The notes under the pieces are model-generated. The model ran no database searches. It worked only from the letters and a program-made list of their open reading frames with translations, and was not told the DNA's origin. Below are positions 55,201 to 64,000 of a DNA stretch of 64,000 nt, in pieces. The number at the start of each line of letters is the position of its first letter. The stretch's first letter is position 1. This DNA is from CAUZIZ01 sp965218775 (GTDB lineage: Bacteria > Acidobacteriota > UBA6911 > RPQK01 > JAJDTT01), in assembly GCA_965218775.1 (NCBI GenBank), contig CBDCLS010000004.1, positions 62,001 through 126,000 of the forward strand, written 5' to 3'. Both the position numbers and the translations under genes were made by a program.

Positions 55201-55485
55201 CGCCATGGAGACCCGAAGTTGATAGACATCAGGGACCAGCCCTGTAAAAACAAAATCACCGGTCTCACGCGTCAAGGTAGTGAGTTCGTCATTGATGGAT
55301 ACACGTCCAAGGCGCACGTCTGCACCGGGGATTACGGAACCTGTCGAATCCGTGACCGTCCCCACCAGAACGGCTTTGTCGCCCTGGGCTAGACCCAGCG
55401 TGAAGCTGAGGCCGACTATCAGGATCGACACAAAAGAGTGTCCTGAGGTCAGAGCTGCTGCTTTTTCAATTCTGTTGCCCGGCAC
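52237..55485 (-). CDS. Oar-like TonB-dependent receptor
   Basis: 1082 residues. N-terminal signal (GHSFVSILIVGLSFTLGLAQ), then a carboxypeptidase-regulatory-like domain (residues about 40-115: LVGTVTDSTGSVIPGADVRL, GDFVFTGLVPDVYQL). A plug follows with VKGMRRSDNYVMLDG and QEFEIKTGLYGAEYGVKAGG. The remainder is a 22-strand barrel that ends in Phe (LQLGLKVYF). Such receptors take up large substrates through the outer membrane using TonB. This one is complete. It is divergent from the two-component operon, 225 bases apart, which suggests shared regulation. Confidence 0.88.
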   Translation of the reverse strand: MPGNRIEKAAALTSGHSFVSILIVGLSFTLGLAQGDKAVLVGTVTDSTGSVIPGADVRLGRVSINDELTTLTRETGDFVFTGLVPDVYQLRVSMAGFKSELRTGLKLDVGRTHRANVQLSIGQISQTMQVAASTIALDTETPELGQVIDSQKIVRVPLGVRRDVVGVLGALTPGVQPTRNDFHLGNGVGFNVKGMRRSDNYVMLDGSQVSETNGHLHFFVNPDAVQEFEIKTGLYGAEYGVKAGGQFSLVSKSGTNQLHGTLFWSHRNDNLEARSFFQRGPRPESKENHFGAVAGGPVYLPAILDGTDRAWWFVSYNGKRIRRFRFMAGNVPTPQEKSGHFVETIDNPLTEQPFPNQSIPQNRMDPIALKLLQFYPEPNTDPARGFNFTSSFPGSGDNDLNQVLVKLDFKTTEESRWSGRFLSDYGRIAFPHANPIFSEINTLSSLAQNITNTRTIKGRFINEFGLHWYRRPYFVGNTTADLEDFGESLGLPNWPSKEVDVDGVPRVSVSGLLRIGSRSTLGGLPEGQWEVKDNLSWTQGSHLFKAGYHYRYHYVFFGFQNRSSFNFTPERYTGNAFANFLLGYLTSSQEGSETRMNLGVPGHYFYFQDNWKVSPRLTLNLGLRYELRLAWNDKRGFSSSLRDECVARSLSPVPDCFRPALVISDPIFPATGRFAANEPLWNFAKTGWQPRLGLSFRLASGTVLRAGGGLYGNEPPGAMVYSPVSRNPRPNEDRRTFLSDPTIPSLILSNPFDPEIRVSGAGLPNVAGFQDPMPLWYVPNWGASIQHRITDNSLLEVSYQGSRSIHEMQIIEFNDAEPGPGFRQDRRPFPALQSYQLLTGNGSQSYHGLGIKFEKRPGPEGLTALLAYTWAKSIDTTGGRLRVVGDPGTISRNVSLASQRGRGEANIPGRLAILAGYDLPFGQGRLAGNRVSKQMLRGWTLYGIMTAQKGQWFTVFDTDRLDVGSSASQRPQLVGDPNLPVQQRTPERWFNVDAFAAPPPFQYGNAGRGIVEGPGLFNIDLAILRSFQMSEDSRLEFRLEAFNLTNHPNFQIPWNRFESSSLGAVVGVGESRSLQLGLKVYF

Positions 55486-55713
55486 GCTTCATTCCATCGG
55501 AGGCTGCTTCTTGCTCCATAGTGTAGCGTTTAGTAGTCTAAAGTAACTCCGTGATCGTTTTGTGACACAATTGTGGAAACCTTCTGACAAACTCTGAGCT
55601 CTCGCACGGCATACTGAGGTGTCGTATGAGAGGTGCCACGACTTGGCCGAGTATCAGGATATCGAGGGAAGGCTCGCGGCGAAAGGAGGAAACGTCTTCT
55701 TTCCTGAATCGTG

Positions 55714-57866
55714 ATGCTTAGCTTTCTAAGAGTCGTTCTTCGGCAACAGAAATACCTGGTTCTCCTGTTTTGCTTCACCGTCCTCCTGCCTGCTCTTTTG
55801 CTGATCCTCTTCGGCCTTCGCTTGATCGAAGCCGACTCCTACCGGGTGGAACGGCTCTTTCGCAGCGAACAGGCGTCAGCCCTTCGGCAGCTGCGCGCCG
55901 TCCTCGAGGAGAGACTCGATCGAATCGGGGTCCGTCTCGGTGTCGTCCTCAAGGAGGCCGGGTCGGATGACAATCGCTGGAGCAAGCTGCGAAGTCTTAT
56001 CTTGAGCCCCGAGGGTGTTCCGATTCCAGGTATCGTGATCACTCTGACGCCCTCCGGAGCCCTACTATTTATCAAGGAAGGCTACCTCTACTCGATGGAA
56101 CGGCCGGGGCTGCTGGAGGATGCCGGGCTGATTCAGGCTCAGCGCGTCGAGAACTCTCCCGGAGGAGCGGGGAAGGCGGTGCGCCTCTATGAAGCGCTTG
56201 TTGAGGAAAGGCAGGGTGACCGCCGTATGGTGGCGCAAAACGCCCTGGGCAGGGCTCTTCAGCGAAGCGGCGACGACGGTGCCTCATTTGAGACGTACCG
56301 CAAGCTCATTCATGAGTGGCCATCGGTTCTCCGGGAGGAAACGGCAGTTTTCCCAATGATTGCAGGCCTGCAACTTGCCTCTCTCTCCCGGAGGCTGGGA
56401 AATACCAGTGAGGCGATTCCACTACTGGTCAATGTCTATCGCTCCCTCTTCGATGATTTGAGAATCCTCTCCAGCGACCAGGCCGAGTTTTACGGCGATG
56501 CCTACGAGGAGGTGCTCGACTCTTTGTGCATCGAAGAGGAGGCCCCGGACTGTCAGAGCTATGAGCTTCTGCGCCAGGCACGACCGGCCGGATCGTCAAG
56601 CATCAGGCAGCGCGAACAACTCAAGGATCTTCTGCTCCCCTTTCTTTCCTTGATGGCAAACCGTGAGGCTCAGGCCGATCGTCAGGTGATCCGCATGCCT
56701 CGGGGGAATGGGCTGGTGGTCTACGCCGTGGACGAGCCTCGGGCCGAGGACGATGGGGCTCATCCTCCCTTGCTGGCAGCGATCCTGCTGGACACCAGGC
56801 TGGGCAGCCTTCTTCCAGAATGGAGTGCAGCACCAGACGGAAATGGGATTCACCATCAGATCCGCGGGACTTCGGGAGAGTTGATCTACGGGACCGAACG
56901 CGGTACTCCACTCGAACCCCTCCTGGAAGAGCGAATCGGTGGTTCCTTTCCGGACTGGACGGCCACCGTCTACCACGGTTCGGAAGCCGTCTCCAGAGGC
57001 CTGGTTGAGGCTTCCAGGAACTTCTACTTGCTGGTCGTGATCGGTCTCTTTGGTCTATTTTCCTGCGGCGCTCTGCTTACCTTCCGCGCCATCGTCCGTG
57101 AGCAGGAAATCACACGTCTGAAGGCCAGTTTCGTTTCCATCGTCTCCCATGAATTCAAAAGCCCACTGACCTCGATGCGCACGCTGATGGAGCGGCTCCA
57201 GGGTGGCCTCGTTCCGGACCGCCGGAGGCGACAGCTCTACTACGACCTGGTCTGCTCCGAAGTGCAGAGATTGACCAGACTCATCAACAACCTTCTCGAC
57301 GTCTCGAGGATCGAGAGGGGTGAAAAGGCCTACCAGCTCGAAATGACCGACCTCGGAGACCTGCTCGAGAATCTGTTGACAACGTTCGAACCCCATGCGG
57401 AGCAAAAGGGGTTTGCGATCGAAAAAAGTATTCCGGAGTCTTTTCCGCCCGTCAGAGTGGATCGTGACGCGCTTTCGCAGGCCGTCCTCAATCTTCTGGA
57501 TAATGCGGTCAAGTATTCTCCCGACGAGAAGTTCATTCGCGTCTCTCTGAAGGGGAGCAATGGCTCCGCCGAAATCGAAGTCGCCGACAGGGGGGAAGGG
57601 ATTCCCCGGGGAGAGCGTGAAAGGATCTTCGACTCCTCCTTTCGAGGCGAAGGGAAACAACGGAGCGTCCCCGGAGTCGGGATCGGGCTGGCCGTGGTGA
57701 AACACGTTGCCGAGGCCCACGGGGGTAACGTCGGAGTCAAGTCCTCCCGCGGAGCCGGGAGCACCTTTACACTGCGCTTCCCTTTCACTTCCGTTTTGAA
57801 AGGGCCGGATGTCGGGAATCAGGTCAAGGCGGCCAACGGGAAGTCAACAGAGGACGTGGACCTGCG

Positions 57867-57870
<4 letters not shown>
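55714..57870 (+). CDS. Membrane sensor histidine kinase
   Basis: 718 residues from the ATG (a GTG 3 bases earlier is also possible). Membrane helices at about residues 13-36 and 430-455 bracket a large extracytoplasmic sensing region (TPR-like, for example LGNTSEAIPLLVNVYRSLFD). The HisKA box is FVSIVSHEFKSPL with His479. The HATPase domain has NLLDNAVKYSPDEK, DRGEGIP and GVGIGLAVVKHVAEAHGG. All kinase motifs are present. Its stop overlaps the response-regulator start by four bases, so the two are coupled. Confidence 0.9.
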
Positions 57871-58567
<697 letters not shown>

Positions 58568-58571
<4 letters not shown>

Positions 58572-60661
58572 GCGTTTGGTCAGCCGTTGGGGCGCTGCTG
58601 CTTTCACTGAGCTCACTGGCCGCCCAGCAGTCCGCCGGTCGGATCTACCAGGAGGCCTTTTTCCTGGAACAGGGCCGGGGAGATCTGGAGAGTGCAATCG
58701 ATCTCTACGAGAAACTGGTGAGAGAGTTTCCGGCGAACAGGACTCTGGCCGCGCGCAGCCTCCTCCGACTGGGGATCTGCTACGAGATCCTGGGCCGGGA
58801 GAAGGCCGCAGGGGCCTACCAGACAATTCTGGATGAATACTCAGATCAGCCGGAGTTGGTGGTCCAGGCCCGCAGGAAACTCGACCAGTTGCTCCGGAAG
58901 CAGAAGCGGATCGAGCAGGAGCAAAGCCCCCCCTCAATGCAACTGCGGGAACTGACGTTAAAGGAAGGCGAACAGATCTATGATCCCGCCGCTTCTCTGT
59001 CCAGGGACGGGATTCACCTGGTGTACGAGGAAATCCTCCGACCCTACCCGCTGGTCGTTTACGATCTTTCTTCGGGGACAAGGGCAGTTGTCCGCGCTTC
59101 GAATCTGCCCACGGAATCTAGCGCCGGGCGTTACCGCTGGTCTCACGACGGCACTCGACTGGCCTACCAGGTTAAGGATGCGCTGAGCTCGTCGATCTGG
59201 CTGTACAACCTGGCTGATGCCCGTTCCAGCCGCTGGGTCGGACCGCTGCAGGGACGCTTCTGGCTGCTCGACTGGGGACCGGAGGATGACTCAATTCTGG
59301 GCCGGGTGTGGACCGCGTCAGGCGACCCGGAACTCGTGATCTACGGCAGTGACGGCGACGTGCAGGCCCGGCTCCGAGACCCGGGTTGTGGTAACGTTCG
59401 CGTCCAACCAGGGAGGGGGGCTGCTGTTTGTTCCTCTGCGGGCGAAAAGATCCTTTTGTTCTCGTTGCAGGCCTCGGACCAGCCGCAGGTCCTGGCCGCC
59501 CACCCCGGGGCTGACCGGCACCCGATCTGGTCAGCAGACGGACGGCACGTCGCCTTTTTGAGCGACCGTTACGAAACCGGCAACTGGGATCTCTGGGCCG
59601 TTCGGATAGATGAGGCCTCGCAGGCTGGCCAGCCGTTCCTGCTCTTCCGAGATGTCGGCGGCGGCAACGTTCGATTGGACAGTTGGAGTCGTGACGGGCA
59701 ACTGAGCTTCCGAAAGAGGAATCGTGTCCGGGACATCTGGGCCGTGCCCGTGGAAATCGATACTGCCACCGTAACCGGAGATGCGTTCGTCACCACCGTC
59801 CGGCAAGGAGGAAACTTCCAGCCGGCTGCATCTCCGACGGGAGAGCGTGTGGCCTTCATAGCGTCCGATGCGGACAACAACTGGGTCCTGGGCGTGGGGA
59901 GTGTGGGCGAGTCCGAGGAGGAGTTGATTCCGCTCGAGGACGCCCCGATTGGAGCGGCACTGGGCATGCTATACAACCCCGTGTGGCGGGATGAAACACG
60001 GATCGTTCTGACAGCCCGCGACGAGACCGGGGGGTTCTTCCTGGAGTACGACACCAGCAGCCGCACCGTCAGGCGACTCATGGACGGGCCTGAGTATCAA
60101 GGGATGACCGGGAGCGAGGGATGGCGGAGCTTTCCCGCCCGCCCCGACTATTCGGCTGACGGCCGGACGCTCCTCTTCAGGTATACCGCGGGCGGCGACG
60201 ACATCTGGAAGTCGGAGCTCTTCACCTTCGACGGTACAGAACTGGCAAAAATCGAAGGTACGACGGGATGTGTGGTTCCCAGATGGTCCCCGGATGGCCA
60301 TTCCATTGCTTGTCTCAACAGCCAGGGCAAGACGCTCGAAACGGCTGCTGCGGACGGCACTTCGAGAAGAACCCTGGTAACGCTGCGACGCGGCAAGATG
60401 GGGACCTTCAACTGGAGCCCTGATGGCCGTTTCCTGGTTTATCCTCGCCTCGATGAGGAGGGCCTCTCAGAGGGGGACTTCTGGACGGTGTGGGTTGTTT
60501 CGGCCGATGGTACAGAGCACCGTCAATTGCCGACTCCCCGGGGCCTGAATCCCTGGTGGGTAGACTGGACCGGCGATGGTCGACACCTGATTCTGGGAAG
60601 CCTGAGGATTCTTCCCAGCCACTTCGTTCTGGAACATTTCTGGCCGCGGGATCTCGACTAG
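58568..60661 (+). CDS. TPR plus TolB/PD40-like propeller protein
   Basis: 697 residues. Signal peptide (LLLSLSSLAAQQSAG), a TPR-like helical region (residues about 30-115: DLESAIDLYEKLVREFPANR, LARSLLRLGICYEILG), then PD40/TolB blades (RWSHDGTRLAYQVKD, IWSADGRHVAFLSD, RWSPDGHSIACLN, NWSPDGRFLVYPRLDEE). It is the third gene of the coupled kinase/regulator operon, so it is likely to be the periplasmic partner or ligand-binding protein of the sensor. Other members of this set in the same phylum share this order (family knowledge, not checked). Confidence 0.85.
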
Positions 60662-61043
60662 CGGACCAATGTCCCCAGTGCAGGAGGACCCTCCCTGGTC
60701 CGAAACAGAACGGCACGGCGTAAGCCGGCCGTAACAGTAGCGCGCACACCGTAAGCGCCTAAGCCGTCTCCCCAACGGTGAGCTGACGCTCTACCGTTCT
60801 GTTCATCACCACGCGGGCGGCTCCTGCGTTTTGCCAAGCCTGAAACTTCCCGGCTAAAAAATTCTCCTGGATCGGTCCCGAGCGCTGGCCGAGAGCATAG
60901 CCGGGACAGTCCTGTGAACAAAGCCTGACGCTTCTGTGACAAACCCGAAGTTCTCGTCTGCTAGAAATTCTCTTAGACATCGGGTTCGCGTATCTAAATC
61001 GCGTATCTAAATGGCGAAACACAGCCAACTGAAGGAGGAGAAA
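60662..61043. other. Intergenic interval
   Basis: No gene. A direct repeat CGCGTATCTAAAT occurs twice near 60985-61010, and a good GGAGG ribosome site follows. No strong terminator was found for the propeller gene. Confidence 0.35.
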
Positions 61044-62327
61044 ATGAACGGCAAGAAAATGACCAGGGCGTTGAACAGGGTAGCCGAACCAGTAAAGGAG
61101 GAGTCTATGTGGAAAGGAAGAGCATTTGCTGAGGTCCTGAGAGCGGCCCTTGTGATCGTAATGGTGGCCGGATTAGGGGTCGGATCGGCGGCGGGCAAGG
61201 GGAAACCTCCTCCCGAAGAACCGGTCACGCGCTTCCAGGTCGAGTACGGGACTGACCCATCCAGCTTCAACATCTTGCCGGATGGTGAGGGCCTTTTTGA
61301 CGGTCTACCCTGCTTTGCTCAAGCTCCATCTGGCGAAGACTGCCCGACACTGCCGCTGGACCCAGAGCAGGTTATACCGGCGGGGTGCCAATATGTTGAT
61401 TGTTATGTTGACACAGGGGTTCGCCACAAGAGCGGGGGATATGGCTCAACAGACGGTTTCGTCATCCTAGCTGAAAACGGCGAGTGGCGGCAAGTGCACC
61501 AGCCCAATTTGGCCCTTCCCGACATCTACTCGGACGGTCGGGTCTACTACCGTCATTTCGAAACCGACATTGAATTTCAGGCTATCCTGGGTAACGGGGG
61601 TCTGGGACTTTGTCCCGAACTGATCGATCTCGATACTGACTGGACACTCGGAGGAAGCTTCGATGGTGTTCCCGCGGACAGAGTCGTCCGGTTCACGCTC
61701 TGGATCGATGACTGGCCCGCTGCGGAAGAGGTGCCTATCAGTCGAGTAGCAGTCTTGATCGTGATTGGTGCCTTCACCGGCTTCGGTCAAACCGATTTCG
61801 TCGAGTTGGAGACGTTGTTTTCGGGGGTCCCCCAATCTGGTGCCCAGTTCGGCTCCGGCGTCGCTGTCGATGGTGATCTGGCGGTCGTAGCCTCCAGGTT
61901 CGATGGGGCCTCTGGAACCGGCGGAAACGTGTATGTGTATGAGCGCGCGGCGGGAACTGTCGGCCCGTGGGAACTGGTCGGGACGCTGTTCCCACCCGAA
62001 GACCCCGATCCTCCGATTAATGACCGGATGGGATTCTCGGTTGCCATTGACGGTACGACGATCGTCGTGGGTGCGCGACTGGTGGATAATCCGTCGAGCA
62101 TAGGCGTGAACCACGGAGCCGTCTACGTCTTCGAAGGATCGCCTCCTCCCGCCGGCGAAAATTGGAACTGGACGTTGACGGACAAGCTCACGCCTTCCGA
62201 TCCCAATCCAGGAGACTTCTTTGGAGTGTCGGTGGCCATCTCCTTCGCCCGTGTCAACCTCCGACTCCCTTCCACCACCACGGCAGGGAAGGGAACATTC
62301 AGAAGTGTTGGTACAAGCGACAGTTAA
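61044..62327 (+). CDS. FG-GAP repeat exported protein, C-terminal end lost
   Basis: About 427 residues. Two good starts have ribosome sites: 61044 (GAAGGAGG) and 61107 (AAAGGAGG, closer to the signal peptide VLRAALVIVMVAGLGVGSAA). The mature protein has a small domain with DPSSFNILPDGEGL and Cys pairs. FG-GAP-like repeats follow (SGAQFGSGVAVDGDLAVVAS, RFDGASGTGGNVYVYER, NDRMGFSVAIDGTTIVVGAR). The third repeat starts GDFFGVSVAIS and then breaks into unrelated sequence, so the gene is cut short. FG-GAP proteins usually fold as a propeller of about seven repeats. Confidence 0.65.
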   Translation: MNGKKMTRALNRVAEPVKEESMWKGRAFAEVLRAALVIVMVAGLGVGSAAGKGKPPPEEPVTRFQVEYGTDPSSFNILPDGEGLFDGLPCFAQAPSGEDCPTLPLDPEQVIPAGCQYVDCYVDTGVRHKSGGYGSTDGFVILAENGEWRQVHQPNLALPDIYSDGRVYYRHFETDIEFQAILGNGGLGLCPELIDLDTDWTLGGSFDGVPADRVVRFTLWIDDWPAAEEVPISRVAVLIVIGAFTGFGQTDFVELETLFSGVPQSGAQFGSGVAVDGDLAVVASRFDGASGTGGNVYVYERAAGTVGPWELVGTLFPPEDPDPPINDRMGFSVAIDGTTIVVGARLVDNPSSIGVNHGAVYVFEGSPPPAGENWNWTLTDKLTPSDPNPGDFFGVSVAISFARVNLRLPSTTTAGKGTFRSVGTSDS

Positions 62328-62675
62328 TGGTTACGTAACCCAGCAACTACGTATTCATGTGAGCCTGATTCTAAGCTCGTAAGTGCTCGGAGTCAATTCC
62401 CCGCCTGATGACTGGGGTAGGCGACAGATCTTCAGGGCTAGATCCAGCTTCAACAAGGTGAGTATGCTCGACTTCGATGAAAGCGATTAGGTAGAAATCA
62501 CTCTCACCGCTCCAACGAGTTCCGTCGTGCTCCCAGGGAGATCCTACAGAACCGGGGTGGCCTCCTATCGTTGAAGAACGTCTCGGCGCAAGGTTATGAA
62601 GGCGCGATCCTTTGCAGTCGCTTCGTGAAAGTGTCGTCCAGTTTAGAAAGCTCTAGGATATAGTCAGAAATCACT
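62328..62675. other. Intergenic debris after the truncated FG-GAP gene
   Basis: No gene recognised. It probably contains remains of the lost FG-GAP 3' end and flanks of inserted repeats. No terminator seen. Confidence 0.3.
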
Positions 62676-62778
62676 CGATCAATGGGAATTTGAATGTCGG
62701 CTTCTAGGTGCGAAAGCGGTCATTCGATTGCGATCAAATCGGACGCTGTCTGTAAGATCGAGTGCCGACTATCACAGC
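62676..62778 (-). repeat. Dispersed repeat R1, copy D (both modules, reverse)
   Basis: Minus strand: TGTGATAGTCGGCACTCGAT, TACAGACAGCGTCCGATTTG, ATCGCAATCGAATGACCGC, TTTCGCACCTAGAAGCCGAC and ATTCAAATTCCC. It is the closest match to copy A across both modules. It cuts the IS1-type transposase gene. Confidence 0.78.
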
Positions 62779-63188
62779 ATGCGGGCCCGGAGCTGTGGTT
62801 CGGAGAGGTAGCTCAGCGGAAACTCCGTCTTGAAGACCGTCCCCATCCGATCGTTGAACCGGGCAGCAGAGGTGGCCGCCGATTCAAGCCACCGGGCGAC
62901 TGTGCCCCAGGCCATCCGTTTGATCCTGGCCATAGTCGAAATCGCAAGACCGTGGACACACATGCGGACGACTTCATCGAACAAAGACCTGGGTTTGTGC
63001 AGCCGATAATAAGGCGTGCCGTGAGTGGAGGAGAAGGTTCGACCGCATTGCTTGCAGCGGTAGCGCCGTCGTCTGCCCTGCCTGGTGATGTAGAAGGAGT
63101 GTCGGATGATGTTGCCTTTGCTGGACTGTCCTCTCAAGGAGCAATCGGGGTTTGGACAGGAGCGAGATCGTGTTCTGCTGTGCTTCAT
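62772..63188 (-). pseudogene. IS1-type transposase N-terminal fragment
   Basis: 138 residues with the IS1 zinc-ribbon/HTH start: CPNPDCSLRGQSSKGNIIRH, then FYITRQGRRRRYRCKQCGRT and FSSTHGTPYYRLHKPRSLFD. The downstream DDE part is missing because a dispersed-repeat copy lies at the 3' end. Confidence 0.75.
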
Positions 63189-63752
63189 ACCTGTTCGATG
63201 GCAGAATACGACTCGGAAATCCAGGTAGGATCACGGATTGCAAGGGTCGTGGGGGAGGTCAACAACACTTCCCTGGAGAAGCACCCGGTCTCGATCGTAT
63301 TTGCGCTTCTTGCTCCTTCGTGTTAGTTGTGCTGCCAATGCCACTTTAGACAAAGGTTTCTAGGTTCGACATTCCCCAGCTGGATTTCCAGTACAATGAG
63401 CCAGCTCGGAATCTGATAGAAGTGGATTTTGCTAATCGTAGTTAGCACCTGTTCTGTGTTAACAAGGGATCAGGAGGCACCCACTCCATCAGGCTCCAAG
63501 ATGGCGATCCTCCATGACCGTTGCGACGATTTTCAACCTCGTTGCCCTCCTGATCACAGGACATTCCCCAAAAATTGAGGGTGAATTCTCTCAAGTAGTT
63601 GAGAACAAGAGAGTAGGGCGATAAGGGAAGTGGGATGGGTTGAAATTGGGAGAAAATGGGGGAACTGTCGACCCCCAAAAGTGTGGGTCCCTAGCGCTTA
63701 GACTGGTTGGCGGAACTCCAAACCCAACAACCAATTAAGCGGAGGGACCCAG
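63189..63752. other. Interval before the last IS
   Basis: No gene of its own. The last part carries the leader of the next transposase, with an inverted GGGACCC / GTGGGTCCC-type motif near 63670-63750 that may be the element's left terminal region and ribosome site. No clear end was fixed because the right half lies outside the window. Confidence 0.35.
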
Positions 63753-64000
63753 ATGCATGATGCCAAAGTAGCGTGGAAGATTCGAGAGCAGCTGAGAGAA
63801 TTTTCGGGGAAGGTCTCTGAAGGATTACCGAAGACCGCCGCTCGTTTGATCCGGGAGGTGCTCTACGGGATGCAGTGTCGGGCGTCGGTCCGGCTCAGCG
63901 AGATTGCGCGAGCACTGGAGGAGGAGATCGCTCTGAAGAAAGTCATCGAGCGGCTGAGCCGCCAACTCAACCGTCAGGGATTGAGAGGAGCGGTGGGAAA
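63753..64000 (+). CDS. IS transposase N-terminus (partial at the window edge)
   Basis: 82 codons seen, in frame from an ATG behind GGAGGGACC: VAWKIREQLREFSGKVSEGL, then ARLIREVLYGMQCRASVRLS and EIARALEEEIALKKVIERLS. This matches the N-terminus of a common IS4-superfamily transposase with LYGIQ...VRLSEIARSL. The catalytic part is beyond the window, so the family is provisional. Confidence 0.65.
   Translation, partial: MHDAKVAWKIREQLREFSGKVSEGLPKTAARLIREVLYGMQCRASVRLSEIARALEEEIALKKVIERLSRQLNRQGLRGAVG

Overview
This 64 kb window has a moderately high GC content and looks like a bacterial chromosome segment, most likely from an Acidobacteriota-type lineage. The pointers are inferences from gene style, not a phylogeny: a very large Oar-like TonB-dependent receptor with an N-terminal carboxypeptidase-regulatory domain, serine/threonine kinases fused to TolB/PD40-like propellers, a histidine kinase/response regulator/PD40-propeller operon, a PQQ-propeller lipoprotein and a PcRGLX/YetA-like lyase. 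No rRNA gene, complete tRNA or CRISPR array was seen.

The segment is strongly eroded and full of mobile DNA. It holds two IS1380-type elements (about 97% identical proteins; target duplications TTAA and CTAG), an ISAzo13-type element, an IS6-type element, an IS4-type element, an IS1-type remnant, the start of another IS at the right edge, a 139-bp MITE, a tRNA-Arg-targeting integrative element remnant, and a complete Tn7/Tn5053-style four-gene transposon. Between them lie many gene remnants: RraA, a sugar isomerase, a LamG-like gene, a TonB receptor N-terminus, an amidohydrolase, integrase C-termini, RadC, HNH and CheW. There are also several dispersed short repeat families that cut into genes.

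Layout. 0-3.2 kb: PcRGLX lipoprotein and an RraA/winged-helix chimera. 3.3-9.6 kb: IS1380 copy 1, a MITE, and an ISAzo13 element that splits a secreted-protein gene. 10-11.1 kb: dsbB-dsbA pair (minus). 11.3-16.6 kb: IS6 and truncated genes (glycosidase-like propeller, M23 peptidase, amidohydrolase). 17-19.6 kb: PQQ-propeller lipoprotein and a redoxin-DsbD-alpha selenoprotein with an in-frame UGA and a SECIS-like hairpin. 19.8-22.8 kb: integrative element (family A polymerase, HTH protein, excisionase, integrase, tRNA-Arg 3' fragment). 23-28.5 kb: small hypotheticals and IS1380 copy 2. 29-35.3 kb: a tight minus-strand operon kinase / 120-aa protein / kinase / thioredoxin. 35.5-40 kb: HNH remnant, S8 protease with a 16-fold hexapeptide tail, broken membrane sensor, CheW remnant. 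40.2-44.7 kb: the four-gene transposon. 44.7-52 kb: ankyrin protein, IS4, TadG-like protein, hypotheticals, and a 335-bp tandem duplication. 52-62.3 kb: TonB receptor (minus) divergent from a histidine kinase / response regulator / propeller operon, then a truncated FG-GAP protein. 62.7-64 kb: IS remnants.

The most noteworthy items are the selenoprotein, which a standard gene caller would split in two; the exactly delimited transposon carrying two different ATPases; the precisely reversible ISAzo13 insertion; and a modular ~120-bp repeat family with six copies that truncates genes.
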